The notes: a model not told the origin generated them from the letters alone. Numbered from the stretch's first letter, positions 1 through 12,995 are shown. The stretch is 64,000 nt of DNA from Polytrichum commune (GCA_950295325.1 OX485804.1:50530001-50594000); one strand, 5' to 3'. A program made the numbers and translations.

Positions 1-2408
1 AGAAGAAATTAATCTGAATTTAATATTTGATGCATATTCAAAGCCAAAACCACTAGCTAGCTTCCTTAAACCAATCCATAAGCCCCATGTATGACGAGCT
101 CGCATATGATGAGGACCCCCACCTTCATTGCCTAGAACCAACACAATGTAGTTGGACACTAGAACCAAGCTAGATCAAAGCCCAGCTAGTGCAGTGTGCA
201 AAGCCACATGGTCACCTCCATGATCCCACCCAATTCACTTGCAAAACGGTCATCTTGCATCCCGGGAACTAACCCCCTTTATGCCTAGTACTAATCCCCT
301 TTGTGCTTTGTAAATAGAATGGCTAGAATAGGCATTGACAAGCCATCCTAAACTCACCTTGAACCAATCCGAGAGAGAGTGGAGCCTATTACTTACCCTA
401 CATGGAGGTAGTGGAGGCCGGTATGAAGTTGCGTGCCACTAATGACACCTAAAATTGTCACTCAATGAGTTGGGACACTCCTACACGATGGGGAACAATT
501 CAAGGTAGTAGAGTATTAGCAATTGGGAGACGTTTATAAGTGTTGATTTTAAGTGGGGTGTTGGTTTTAGCACCCTCTATCTTAGACACTAAGCAGTCAT
601 TGGATAGTCATTTTGGTGGGAGGATGACCACTACAGTGTATTTTTGGAGTGCAGTTATTGTGGGATGGTAGCAATCACCATGGAGGGTAGCAATTACCAT
701 AAAACATAACGCATATGGAACTTTAAACCCTAAAACTTGAACGACATTGCCATCATTTATCTCCCTCCCTTCTTCCCTTGCTACACACAGTGTTGGTGCT
801 CTTGGTCGTAGTATTAGTCAAGGTGGCCATCTTCAAGGCAACTTCTTTTTATTTGTATTTTTTCTTTGAATTTGAATTGGAGGTGACATGTGTGATGTTG
901 TTTGATTTTTGATACATATTTTGAACCCCAGGTGCTATGTTTGGGCGGATTATTGTTTTTCAAAGGTGTAAGAGATCAAATGTATGTTGATTTTGATTTT
1001 TTTAATGCATCTTTTGTAGCCCAAGTGTTATTTTTTCTGTCGGTTTTGATTTTTTGAAGGTATAGCAAGTCCCAAGAGAGTACGTAAGTTTGCCATTTGT
1101 TCTTTGTTTTTCATTAGTTCTTTTTTTGTTGGATTTTGAAATCATTCAACATGTTTGTTTCAATAATGAGTGCTGACCATTTCAAATATTTGTTTCTAAG
1201 AAAATGAGAAATGCGATGCCCCCTCCCACTTGCATAATTCTCCCTTTACACACAAAGATAGTCACAAAGGTTATGGCTGCAACCTCATACCATCTATAAT
1301 ATATGTTTTGGATAAAACAAAACTCATAGAGACACTTAAGGTGTCTCAAATAAGTTTTATTAAGACAATTTTAGGCTCGTTTAAGGTTATTTAGGATTTT
1401 TGGTTGATAATACATTTAGGAATAAGGATTTAAATATCTCTCAGTCATAATACATACATTTTGGTGTAGACATTTAATCTCACAGTATTTGCCCATGCAA
1501 TAGCATGGCTGTGAATTCATTATAATTGGATCCTACGTGGTGCACAATCATAAGCATAACTATTGTCAATAGTCTTGCACAAAATATCTCATTTTTGTCT
1601 CTCTACCAAAGCCAGGGGTATTTTGGTGTAGTCAATAATATGAAGTTAATTATCCTTTTCAGTCTAACTTGAATTGGCAATGCAGTCACCCTTGCAGGGC
1701 TCTCATTTTTCCTTAATTGATTCTTAATTTAATTACAATGTCAAGCATTTGTTTTTACCGCATCACCGACCACACATTACTAGGTATGATGAATGCATTT
1801 TAAATAAAGCTAGGATGATTTAGATTGGATGAAGAGTAGTTTTGTGAGGGATGAAATGATGAACTTAAGATGAATTTAGGTGGTTTACATGGATGAATGT
1901 GATGCATTTGGATGATTATAAGAGATAGAAGGTCACTACTTAGAAGCACTAAAATAATCCACCCATCCAACCAATCTTGTAAGTTATTACTTCGATTAAA
2001 ATGGCAATTGTCACCACAACACTCATATGTGATAACCCCTCTCTTTGCGATGAAGTAACTTCCAAGAGGATTTCATCCACCATTCTTCATCGTACCAAGG
2101 TTCTCAAGTCTCCGTGACACACCACCTCATCTACTCATCCACAGGACCATGTCATCCACCCCACGTTTTCATCCATCCGTCCATCCATTTCTGTAGTGCA
2201 AGTGAGTGCGCAAGCCAGGCAGGTAAGAGGGAAGGAAGCCGGCAAACTGCAAGCGGTCGCAAAGTCTGAGACACTCGCTCCTCTGCCATCGCAGCTTCGT
2301 CTCTCACAGCGAAGAGAATCGGAATTTGCAAGAAAAACTTTAAGCTAGGTTGAAGGAGGGAGCTCGCTCGCTCCTCGAGGTTTTTTTCGTTAAGTTAGGG
2401 CGGTGGCG
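1..2408. other. Intergenic DNA and probable promoter/leader of the SKIP16-like gene
   Basis: AT-rich DNA with no supportable coding region and no transposon ends that I could resolve. GC content rises over roughly the last 250 bases (from about 2155), ending just before the ATG at 2409, as is common for a plant core promoter and 5' leader. I see no clear TATA box at a position that would fix the transcription start. Confidence 0.5.
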
Positions 2409-5400
2409 ATGGAGCAGCTGCCGAGCGTGCTACTTCAAGTGGTGCTGTCGAAAGTGTCCGCACCAGACTGCGCAAGAGCTGCCTGCGTGGCCCGCCTCTG
2501 GCACTTGGTAGCGCACCAGGAGCTTCAGTGGAAGTCATACTGCCAATCCGACTTCCAGCTCTCCAGCCTCGTGGACCCCTTCGGTCGCCCGTGCGCTTCT
2601 TGGAAGGTTTAGTTAGGCCCAATCTCCTCACTCTTTCTTGGGGTCATAGGCTGAAGGAGAGATTTTTGGATGTATTGATGTGTATAATTGAAGAGGGATG
2701 GGCGGGTGGATGGGGAGGAATACTTGTCTAGGTAACTGGATGAGTATCGGGTTATGTAGCAGAATTTTCACCATGGTTGGCTTTCCTGGATTGAATTCGG
2801 ATAATTGATGCAACCATTACCATGCCTTTTGGTTCACTGTAATCGTGAACGCAATTTGGTAGAGTTGGAGAATTGCATGGGCGTGAATTGAGTTCGCTAC
2901 CATCTATTTTGAAAGAGGTTGTACATTGGTGATTGTCAACACTGGGGTTTAGGTTTTCAGGTAAGACCCCTTCGATTACCCCTGTGCTTTTTGGAAGGTT
3001 TAGGGCGAACCTCCTCATTCTTTTGGGGTAATGTGCTGAAGGAGAAGTAATGGTAGTATTGATGTCTGTAAGGAGGTATGGATGGGTGGATGGAGAGTAA
3101 TGTTTTTCTTGGTAGTTGGATGAGTATCAGGTTTATGTAGTAGAACTTTCAACGCTGGTAGGCTTTCCTGGATTGATTTGGGATAATTGTTGCAACCATT
3201 ACCATGCTTACCATGCCTTTGGGGTCGATGTATTTGTGAACACAATTTGGTAGGGTTGGAGATTCACGTGGGCATGAACTGTGTTCCGTTTTAAATTCTC
3301 GCAACCAGCTATTTTGAAGAGGGTGTTCATTGTGATTGTCAATACTGGGGACTAGGTTTTCAGGAAGCCCCCTTTGATCGCCCCTGTGCTTTTTGGAAGG
3401 TTTAGGCCCAATCTCCTTTTTCTTGGGGTAATGTGCTGAAGGAGACATAAATGATGTATTGATGCATGGAGAGATGGATGGTGATTAATGCTTGCGTGGG
3501 TAATTGGTTGCGATTGTTAACACTGGGGTTTAGGTTTCCAGGTAAGTCCTTTTCAGGAATCAGCACATCTAATTGACGTGAGCTCACCACCAGCATTGAT
3601 GTTGAGTCGATGCTTACTCTACTCAAATGGGCGTTGTTCCATGTTTGTGATGATTCGCAGTGAAGTGCCTCAGTTGGTTGGATTGCTTGTCACGGAGTAG
3701 TCAATGCTTCTATTTGTGTTTGCTGGAATAACTTTGTTTCCTGTTGAACGTGGTGTTGATGGGCTATCTTGTCAAGGGTATTTGAACTACAAATTAGGGA
3801 ATAGAGATTTTCAACGGTGGCATTTTTTATGAGTATCAGGAATGACTGTAGGGATCAAATTGACCTGCAATTTAGTAACATGTACAGTTGCATTTAGTCA
3901 ATGCATAAAGAGGATTTTTTTTCATTGATTGCAATTACTTTACGAAAGCCACCTCATGAGTCTTCTCAGACTTTCACTTGTGTAAAGTTTGTTGTCACTT
4001 GGTTCTTTTTATCTTAAACATGAGTGGTGACAGACCTTTGGGTCAATGGCTCTGCTCTTGTTTGATGTTTATGGCTGTGTGCTTATTTGGGCAGGCAACA
4101 TATGAATCATGGAAAAGATCAACCTTAGTTGAACGCAGTCGGAACTGCTGGGCAACCTTGCAGAGTTGGCTGCAAGAAAACTTTCGGGAGGCAGCGAAGT
4201 CACTAGCACCAGGTATTTTGATCAGTTCTGTTGATCCTTTTGATGCACCCAACTTTGCACATCATAAGGTTCTAAATACAAAATGAGTTAGCATCATCTA
4301 CTCTTGATGGTATTTTATGATGAGTTCATCTGGACATCTGGACTGGCTATTGAACCCTGGGTTGATCTTACAAGGATTTAATGCAAAGGGATTTATATGT
4401 ATCTGAGATGAGTTTGGGAAATGAAATAATTAAAAGTCTGGATGTTTTGTGCTCAGCAAGGATGGCAAATAATTATGAAGTTATCGGAAATGTTTGCTAA
4501 CGCAATTCAGTGCAATATTCTTCTTGTGTTGAAGATTCTGCATGTTATGGTGAAATGTCCTGTCAGGTGCCTCTTCGCAGGAGATTGATGAAGCTGAGGA
4601 GGCTCTAGGGTGCCGGTTTCCTCTTGCAGCACGTTTGCTATATCGTCTTTGTAATGGCCAGGAAATTCCTGAAGATGATGATGAGCATTCAGATGATGAA
4701 CATCAAAATGAAGCACATTACGTGGGCCTCATAGGAGGCTACAACTTTATACACCATTTTGTTAACGTACACTTATTGTCTTTGCGACAGGTGTGATATT
4801 TTCTTCTCAGTCCATACTGACAGCACTTGCAGATTTGGCATGCTAGGGAAGCAAGGCATCTTGGGTGTGTTATTTATGCTGATTTTTCCTGAGGAAATAT
4901 TTAACCTGTTGTGTGTGTGTGTCAAGATTAATAACTCAGAAAATATGTACTGGGCAGGTGGTGGATCTTACAAGGCGCATTGTTCCTGGCCTTCGATTAC
5001 CTTCACATTATGGGAAACGTGTCATTATTGCTGCCTCAAGCAATTTAAATAAGTTCTTCTTCTTAGATTGTGATGATGGCAATGTATATGTGGGGACCAG
5101 GAATTTACTGGTAGATGGAGAGATGATGGTCTGTGTACCAGAACAAACCAGTAGAATAAAGGAAGAGGCACAGGATGGCATGCTTCGGTGGCTGGAGTGG
5201 TATGCACATTGCTTGCAGTTGGGCATGTTCCATGTTCGAACAGAGGAAGGCAGTCGTAGCATCAGCCTCTATCCTGAAATAGAGCCTCACTGCACAACAG
5301 CTGTTACACGTGGTGTTCAGGTTTGTTCGAAATTCTTGATTTGTTGTTACTTCAACTCATGTATTTGCACAGCTCTGTAACTATTTGTCTTGCCAATAGA

Positions 5401-7370
5401 CTTATTTCTAACTCAACATGACTTTTGGTCAGGAGTTGGTTGATTTGCATACAACAACACCTTCCATGGCAGGTGAGTTTGTGGTGCATGCTTGAAGGTT
5501 GTATGGCGGTTTGGACAAAGAACATCGAATAGTGGTTCATTGAGGATCAAATTCAGTTTGGCATGCCAAGAGGTACTAAATTGAGTTTGGTCCTCAATGA
5601 ACCAAAATAGGTTGCTCTTCATTCAAATTCAAATACTACCTCAAGCATGCACCACAAGTGGAAAGAAATTCTTAATATTGTATGCTAAACAACCAACGGA
5701 AAGTCACAGGGTACCAACTCCCAACAAAGAGTGGCATTGAGTTAAAAGGATAACTCTAATATCATAGAGTTTCAAGTTGCTTCAAGATGTCTGCATTCTT
5801 TTATCCAACTGCTATCTTCTGTTTAGTGACCAACAACATTCATTCTATAGAGTTCATAGTATATTTCTATCTGGAAAATTCTTGATTTGAACCCTTTCTT
5901 TCTGAGTACCTCTAGGGAGCAGTTCATCTACAGATAAAATCTGTTCTCCAGAAAAAGTGAGATTTAAATCTTCTGTACTGTCTAGTGAAGACCTCACCTT
6001 AAACTAATGAACCTGTCTTTCCTGTATATTTTTAAGGACTGTATGATCTCCTTGGTGATCTAATTGGAGAAAGAAAAAAAATTTAAATGCTATGATTTGC
6101 AATGTCACATGACTACAAGTTGATGTTGAACAGGTTCGTTGCTCAGGAGTGTTTGTACCAGAACTGTCACGCGTAGAGGCTGAGGACGATAGTTACTGGT
6201 TTTCATATTCTGTACGCATGCGCCTCTTGAATCCAACACCTGGTCAGACAGATGCTCTCCGCACATGTCAGCTTTCTGACAGGCACTGGATCATCCGTGC
6301 CCACGACACTATAATTGCAGAAGTGCGGGGGCATGCTGTTATTGGATTGGTAATGTCTTAGCATTTTACCATTTGCTCTGGATGATACCTATGTACTTAC
6401 GGTATGATACTTGACTTGTTAAGAGCAAGCCCACCCGTTGCTGTCTCCACATAACTAATCCTTCCTCATCGATCAACTTTTTATCTTTGCCAGTGTGGAT
6501 ATGGTGCATTCTCTCACTGGTTGCCATATTTACAGCTGCGTTGCAGGAAAAACTTTATTGATTTCCAGTTGTCTTTGCAAGAAGACATAATAAAGAGCTC
6601 ATCAATGAATGCATCCTAGACTATATTAGGTTATTGGAGGGGAAATAAGGTTATTAATTGCTCTTCTTGTTATGTTTGTTGAGAGTTTCTGGTGGCTCAT
6701 TTAGTTGGAAAAAAGTGGTTGTCCACATCCACTTTCCACATGCATTTGCAAATATGGCAATGGGTGGGAGCCGTTGCCACAAATTTCCAACATAATATGC
6801 ACTTTTCATCCATATAGATTGTTATTTGTGTGGATATGGCAATGGGTGGGAGCCGTGGGCTTGTCCTTAATATCAGTATAGAACGTTGTGCTAAAGTTTG
6901 TTTCTGGTTGTTTCAGCACCCCTTGCTTGTGCTAGGAGGCGACGAGTTTGTATATGAAAGCTGTACAGGACTTAGTTCGAAGAGCGGCTCACTTGTTGGA
7001 GATTTCACATTTGTCCCCGGAAGGTGGGTGGTTTAGATTCTTCATTCATTAATTGATGATATTTAGGTTTTGAGATTCTGCTGAAGTTAGGTTTGAATTA
7101 ATGCTGAAAAGAGGAGATTGTTAACCTGCTGAATTGTTAACCTACACTTGAGATGACTGGAGAGGAATGACCATGGACACGAATGTGCAGAGGAAGAAAA
7201 TAAATGCAAATGTATTGGAGAGTGATTTTTGGTGACTTCTTGAATGTAGACCCTTAAGTGCTGATGTCATGGTCTTGTTTGTGGTTTGCAGCCACTCTAA
7301 GGAAGAAGGACCACAATTTAGTGTGTCTGTGGCTAGATTCCCACTGGAGGTTCCTGAATACATCTACTGA
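2409..7370 (+). CDS. SKIP16: SKIP16-like F-box protein with SMI1/KNR4-like and ApaG domains
   Basis: Probable substrate receptor of an SCF (Skp1-cullin-F-box) ubiquitin ligase. Exons: 2409-2606, 4095-4212, 4567-4790, 4958-5320, 6134-6349, 6917-7023, 7292-7370. All junctions are GT-AG, phases agree, and they join to 434 codons, close to the length I recall for Arabidopsis SKIP16. The F-box is at residues ~2-45 (EQLPSVLLQVVLSKV, then ARLWHLV). A SMI1/KNR4-like region spans ~110-185 (IDEAEEALGCRFPLAARLLY). The ApaG (DUF525) domain fills ~300-434; its typical strands are visible (YWFSYSVRMRLL, then LSDRHWIIRAHD, then GHAVIG, then GEFVYESCTG-like), and the protein ends EVPEYIY. The start is the ATG at 2409; a GTG two codons upstream is not needed. 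Family knowledge: SKIP16 was named as a SKP1-interacting partner, and ApaG folds are thought to mediate protein contacts. Intron 1 carries a tandem triplication and intron 4 a MITE. Confidence 0.92.
2571..3560 (+). repeat. Tandem triplication spanning the exon 1/intron 1 border of the SKIP16-like gene
   Basis: Three diverged tandem units of about 391 and 402 bp, plus a short fourth fragment near 3510-3560. Each unit begins with a copy of the last ~37 bases of exon 1 followed by the donor (CTTGGAAG then GTTTAG). The true donor is at 2607 and the copies are at 2998 and 3400. Unit ends contain TTTTCAGGTAAG-like sequence, an acceptor abutting a donor. Only the first unit is in the predicted coding sequence. 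Confidence 0.85.
5396..5760. mobile_element. MITE in SKIP16-like intron 4 (family shared with two other introns)
   Basis: About 365-bp element with long imperfect terminal inverted repeats. An outer pair reads TTTCTAACTCAAC at the left and GTTAAAAGGATAACTC at the right. An inner pair is GTGGTGCATGCTTGAAGGT and CCTCAAGCATGCACCAC. Related copies lie at about 49670-50024 and 57981-58353, inside introns of the other two host genes. The target duplication is not resolvable. Confidence 0.8.
6757..6860 (+). repeat. Short direct repeat in SKIP16-like intron 5
   Basis: The 20-mer TGGCAATGGGTGGGAGCCGT occurs at about 6757 and again at about 6836, just before exon 6. It looks like a small local duplication with no element ends. 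Confidence 0.6.
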
Positions 7371-8630
7371 TCATCAGGAAGGCAGGTGTAATGGGTTGTG
7401 CATTTTGTAAATAAGTCTGATGGAATAACAGTGCAGCACAATTTGCTGGGCTTTTTTTGAGTGTAATTCTTTTCAACCAAGGCACCGATTCTATGATCGA
7501 TTTTGCCCTACTGCACATTTGGAATATGCCTGACAAGCCATATTGTCTTTCTTTGCTTTCACATAAAGGTACACATCATCATTTTAGGAGATGATCTTTA
7601 TTTTTGTTGGTACACATTATGCTCATTTTAGGGATTGGGTAGAGACTGCAAACATCAGACCTTGCAGACCTTGTGAGCAACTGTCTGAATTTCCTGCCAT
7701 TGGACTTTCCCCTTGTAACTTTTTGCAAATATGTCAAACTGATCCATTCTTATTTCCAGATGCCAGGCTCAGTCATGGTTTAAATCACTTACTGTAGTTC
7801 AACCTCTGAAGCATTTGACAATTTGTTCTGCCTGCTGAATATGTTCTCATTAACATCAAATTTTGAGTTCAAATTTGATCGTGTCATCTACTATGAGCAA
7901 TATCTTACAGTTATCATGTAATATTGGAACCTTCTAGGTGATTTGAAATGAACGGTGATCTAAGATATGATCATCATTGGGAGGAATGCTAAAATCGCAC
8001 TCAAGTTTGTTTATTGAACATCCTCTGAAGACTTTCTGTGGTGACACAGTTGGCACTCTCATCCACTGCTCCCCACTCTTGGAAGCCTTCTTGCAAGCAG
8101 AAATCTGTAGGTCTTGTTACAAATACCTACGTGAACCGGTAAAACATAATTTATCAATTGTAGACATTAAAAAATTAATAGTTTAAACTGATTAGAACAT
8201 ACTGAATGCTTTGGATTTTTGCCATAGTTTCATCAATTAAGACTTCCATGCGTCGAGTTTCTTGAGGACACTTTAACATGTACACTAATTCCATGAAGTT
8301 TACTGGGTTTAAGAGTAGTTTGGAGAACCACTTGCAGAATCAAGATGCATTACAATATTGCATGTGTTCCACAACCTACATCTCGTGGCTGTCCATGTGT
8401 CGTGAGATTTTCATAAGCTTGAGTGAGACATACTGACCTTCAAATTTTTGAGGTTACACAAGGTTATTGAAATCCAATTAATAATCTAGATTGAAGATGG
8501 ACTCTGATTTTAATAGCGCATGCGCACGCACACACACACAGTTGCTATAAGAGTGTCCATCATCTTCATTAAGGGAGTGAAAAGCATACATGCTCTGCAC
8601 CTCTGGTGTGAGATATAGGGGTCTGAGGGT
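7371..8630. other. 3' flank of the SKIP16-like gene
   Basis: Non-coding AT-rich DNA after the stop at 7370, including the presumed 3' UTR. Nothing else is recognisable except a short CA-rich tract near 8525-8540. Confidence 0.4.
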
Positions 8631-8654
8631 GGCTTAAATCCAAGGCCTCAACCT

Positions 8655-8730
8655 AAATCCCATAAGAACTTCAAGGTTAAGTTGCCTAAGGCTGGAATAG
8701 TACTAAGATGAGTGGCTTCCTAGCACTTGA
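8655..8730 (+). repeat. 5S-rRNA-derived sequence (Cassandra TRIM-like or 5S pseudogene)
   Basis: The stretch aligns by eye with the 3' two-thirds of plant 5S rRNA: ATCCCATAAGAACTTC, then an A-box-like GGTTAAGTTGCCTAAG, then a C-box-like AATAGTACTAAGATGAGTGG. It is too diverged to be a functional 5S gene. Family knowledge: Cassandra terminal-repeat retrotransposons carry a 5S sequence, with its pol III promoter, in their LTRs. A second diverged copy lies at 63399-63456. Confidence 0.72.
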
Positions 8731-9575
8731 TTTCTAGTGCACCTACCACCTATGATCCACTTAATCATAGTGGGGGTATCTTGGTGAGTCACTTTATTTT
8801 CCATTTCCAATCAAGCCATTGCCTCGATAGCCTTAAATGTATTTGGATATTAATAATTCAAAGATATAGTCTATAGTTTCATTGGGGTGTCATTCCAAAA
8901 CTAGTAATAATTTTTATTTGGAATATATTTTCAGATATTTTTAGCATTTGAAATCATCATTGTTGTTGTTGCAAAACATCACAATGTTCTCATATTCTCT
9001 AACTAGGTTCAGCTTGCTCTCTTTAAATAATCTTGAAAATTATAGAGCTTGACACCATGTTAGTTTATATGTTTGCTGATCATTATTTGCCTCATAGCTA
9101 CTTGTGTTTCCTTTTGATTTAAATGCAATTTTCCAACAAATGTGCGTTTCCCGCTCATTTTATTGATTCATTCATTTTCAACGTCACGATTCACTATGAC
9201 TTTGCGGTTTTTAACAAGACTCGGCAATATTGTTTGAGGAGATTGCAGCCTTATATGACAAAATGACCAACAAGATTCATCACTTGAAGATAAAGGTTTA
9301 CATGCACCCGACTTTGTAGCAATCATGAGAGTGTTTATTACAAGATACAAAAATGTTTCCAAAAATACAATGCAACCCTCATAAGATCTGAAAATTATGT
9401 GAGCAACTGACAAATTTCATAAAATGAAGCATTGTTGAGTACTATGATACATATGTGAATGTTATATATCGTAGTGTTTATTTAGTGCATATTACTTGAC
9501 TTACACATAATGCAAAACAACTGGCATCTGTGCAATGTGACATGTCTTAGAAAAACCTCATGCCTCTTCATACTT

Positions 9576-9860
9576 AGGCCCAATTCAGACGAGCACATGG
9601 ACAAAAGATTGTCAAAGATCATTGGCTAAAATAACATCTTTATCATGTGCATTGTTCAAATCTGAAGTGGCTCCAGACTTCTCCGATGGAGGAACACTCT
9701 TTCTCCTTCGGTTAGGGTTGTTGGCATGTTTGAAGCCGCATATGATGAGTTGGACGACACACACAACATCCTGATGATGTGGAAGTACTTTGTGGGGACG
9801 AAAGATTGGTCAGGTTGTCACTATTCACGCTTTGTATGGGCGCCTGTCTGAACTGGGCCT
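9576..9860. mobile_element. Candidate MITE, possibly Harbinger/Tourist-like
   Basis: Inverted ends are AGGCCCAATTCAGACGAGC at the left and the complement of AGGCCCAGTTCAGACAGGC at the right, enclosing about 285 bp. If the element starts at GGCCC, the flanking trinucleotides are TTA and TCA, which could be a decayed TWA-type target duplication. The family assignment is tentative. Confidence 0.5.
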
Positions 9861-11360
9861 CATCACATTGTCATCACACTTAGCTTTGTAATGTGGGACA
9901 TCACTCCCAATGGATGCCAAAAATGTTTGTTCCACTATTGCGAGGTTGTAGGCCTCCCCTTCAAAATTACCTCCCTACTATCCAATGATATTATAAACAA
10001 TTGCACATTGTCATTCTTCATGTTCTATATTACTATTCATAGGTAAAAAGTGAAACATTAATTGACAAAGCTCAACAATTATCCTCACTTACCATCCCCT
10101 TTTAATACTCCCGCAATGGACCATCCATGGTCCTTCCCACTTCCATATGAATCACACAAGCAAATTGTTGTTGAGGATGAAGTTCATAATATAAAAAAGG
10201 AAAAAAAACACACTTGAAAATGTGATGATTGATCAAGAGAATTTCAAAATATCTATAGAAAATGAACATATAAATAAAAACCATATAAAATTTATCTTCA
10301 ATTACAAATATGAAAACTAAAACATACCCAACATTGGTTGGATTCAACTATATGAAGCACTACTTTGTGTGCATATATGCTTGATTTTGGCTTCACAAAT
10401 TTCCTGTTTATATTGAATATTTTATTTAGTTGTTGGTCATAGAGAGTTCCTTTAGTTCATCAGAGTGGCAAATACATTGAATCTACAATAAAAATTCCTA
10501 ATCCTTACGTTACTCCACACAATAAAATGATTTAACACTCAAAGTTATCTCTTAATATTCAATACATGAACCATATTTTGATTGATTTTAATTTAAAGAA
10601 TTTATGCTTTTAGTTTAGCAAAATTTAACTTGCATAAAAATATTGTTTGGTGTGATTTTTCACATGGACTATAGACTTCACTAATGACCCGAAACAATTG
10701 AAGCATCTCACTCTCACATAATTGGTCTAGAAGTGGGATTCAATTCCACGGCCACTCTCATTATGACCCCCTTCCATCATAAATACCAACAGTGAAATCC
10801 ATGTGCAGTGTCAACTTTGTATGTGCATATGAGTACACATTCCACACCATTTTAAACGATTGAGGTTCAAGCTTAGATGTTCAAGACCAAGTATGTATGT
10901 TAAGAAACCCCTTGTGTTGATGCTTGGTGTACATTGTGTGTCAATGCTTTAAGGTTCGTTATATATATATATATATATATAGTCCTCAATTCATTTGGTC
11001 CTAGTTGAGGTAGACAACCTTTTTCTGTTACTTTTCTTTAAGACATCTATATTTGAGTGGTATGTGGTTTGGTGCAGCTCCAAGCACGGTCATGTGTTTA
11101 AAATAGATTGGATTATGAGCTCAAAATATGATAACCATTATAAGTTCAATAGTCAACATAATTAGGAGGACCTATATGACCATTTTATGAGTACGAAATA
11201 TTCACCTTAATATTAAAGAAGATATGCAAATGATCTCTACAAATTATGAGGAAAGTGGTTACAGCTTCGATTTGGATTCGCTGACCATCTTGTACTAATC
11301 TTGTGCTTCATATCCTAGGAGAAGTGGATTGTTTAGAAAAAGTAATCATGTAACACCCAC
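9861..11360. other. Intergenic AT-rich DNA
   Basis: No gene visible. A (TA)n run sits at 10959-10980. Around 11135-11235 there is a diverged fragment of one arm of the foldback family described at 60911-61476 (AGTCAACATAATTAGGAGGACC). Confidence 0.4.
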
Positions 11361-11365
11361 CTACC

Positions 11366-11440
11366 CTAAGGCCACTTCACACACGACCTAGTGACCATGA
11401 CCATGTAATTGTGAGGCCCTTGACTCTCATCCAAAGGCCG
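11366..11440. mobile_element. Terminal fragment of the GGCCACTTCACACACGA-ended MITE family
   Basis: CCTAAGGCCACTTCACACACGA followed by GTGACC motifs matches the terminus of the element at 32290-32932. A mirror-image terminus lies at about 18455-18477. Whether these are two orphan ends or the two ends of one much larger element is unresolved. Confidence 0.5.
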
Positions 11441-11513
11441 CATCGGATGTTAACTGACATGGCATGCCAGAATTTGTGTCATGCTTGACTCTAATTCTTG
11501 CATATCATGAAAC

Positions 11514-12009
11514 CCCAGGGAGTGCACTGTTCAAGTATTGTATTTATACACGTGGGTGCACAAAAGGGGTATTATTTAAAACAAGCATGTACAAAATGTA
11601 CGTACAAGAGACATATTGCTATTAAGCAAGAAGTAGATATACATGAGGCTATAGAAAAATATATGTAAAGTACGCATTTACGCGTTTACGCGTTCAAGTC
11701 AAACCTGGACCAAGAATCATGTGTTTTTTCATCCACTAAGTAACGACTTTATAACTAAAAATCTATGATTTGATATTATACATATAATAGGGCCATATTT
11801 TTGCATTTCCAAACATTTGTACACATGTTATATACAATTTCTGTATTTGTTTTTGGACCCTTGTGTATGTATGGAAATGTATTTTGAAGCAATGAGATTT
11901 GTAAGTATATTGCTTGATTTTAGCAAAAATAAAATGTATACAGGGGTATTTTAATAAGGGGCATGCACGCACGTGATGCTTGGTTTTAATGAATAGTGCA
12001 CTCCCTGGG
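11514..12009. mobile_element. hAT-type MITE with perfect 8-bp target duplication
   Basis: A 496-bp non-autonomous element. The ends are the inverted repeat CCCAGGGAGTGCACT followed by (G/A)TTCA. It is flanked on both sides by CATGAAAC (11506-11513 and 12010-12017), an exact 8-bp direct repeat, as expected for hAT superfamily insertions. The interior has no coding capacity. Confidence 0.88.
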
Positions 12010-12017
12010 CATGAAAC

Positions 12018-12995
12018 ATTACACATAGTTTGCCATATAGGAACCAGCCTTTTTTTTAGGGGCTAAATATAGCCAGAAGACTACAAAAAAAAAGGCATGC
12101 GAAAAAACCTTGTTGATGGAACCCTGTTTACATTGGCCATGGTGCCAAAACGTCCACCTCATAAGGTGGGCGGGTGCCACTTAGCCCCATTATGCACATG
12201 GGCATGGCCGAGGTGTCGCCCTCCATGTCCTATCTTAGCGATGGTGACCTACTGGGCGGCGCCCCATTGCGAAGTGGACCCCGCCATCATGATTTCTTGT
12301 CGCCGGCCTTCATCGTCCCCAACGACCATTTCTTGTGCTCTGTGAATGGTTTTCGCCCATTGCGCGCCTTCATCCTTGCTTCATCGCCAATTTGAGCTAC
12401 AGAGCTCCAGGGTCTCATCGCCTTGGATGTGTCTTCGTTGGGAATCGCCTCTCCAGTCTCTAGCAGCTCGCCTCCTTTCTCCATTTGCCCGCAGCCCACT
12501 CCTCCTCCTTTCTTGAGCAATGATACCAATGTGAATGTTGTACGCATGTTGTTAGTGGGGTAGTGGGGTAGTGGGGTTGATGGAGGAATGAAGGCTTGCA
12601 CTGTTGTAGCTGTTGAATTGCGACCTTGAGTTTTGAATACGGCTTGATCAGCAAAATGCGGACCATCGACGACATGCTCACAAAATGGCCATTGCCTCCC
12701 TCACCTTCCATCCTCCTGCTGGCTCTCATTGTTTCTTGTTGTTTGTGCAATGCAATTGAATTTATTCAATTTGGTTTTCTGCAATTGTGGGAGAATTCTA
12801 ACTTACTCAGAATTGGTTGTGGCTGAAGGGTGTTGGCCTTTGGGTGATTGGGAAGTTGGGATCTGAAGGGCTTGAGGGCTAGGCAGATTCCTTGGTGCTC
12901 GCTTTTGGTGGCTTCGCTGGGCGAGGCAGATCTCCTGCATTTTCGCCGTGGCCGCCCTCTTTGTCATTGTTGTTGGTCGCCCTCTTGCCGCCTTC
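12018..12995 (+). other. GC-richer leader region upstream of the hAT transposase
   Basis: Base composition shifts to GC-richer DNA from about 12120, continuing to the transposase start. Its open frames overlap on both strands and resemble no family, so I treat it as the 5' non-coding part of the hAT element. The element's true left terminus was not found. Confidence 0.4.

Noticed and set aside
8655-8730. Functional 5S rRNA gene
   Set aside because: Too many substitutions, the 5' third is missing, and the flanks are shared with a second diverged copy, which indicates a repeat-derived sequence.
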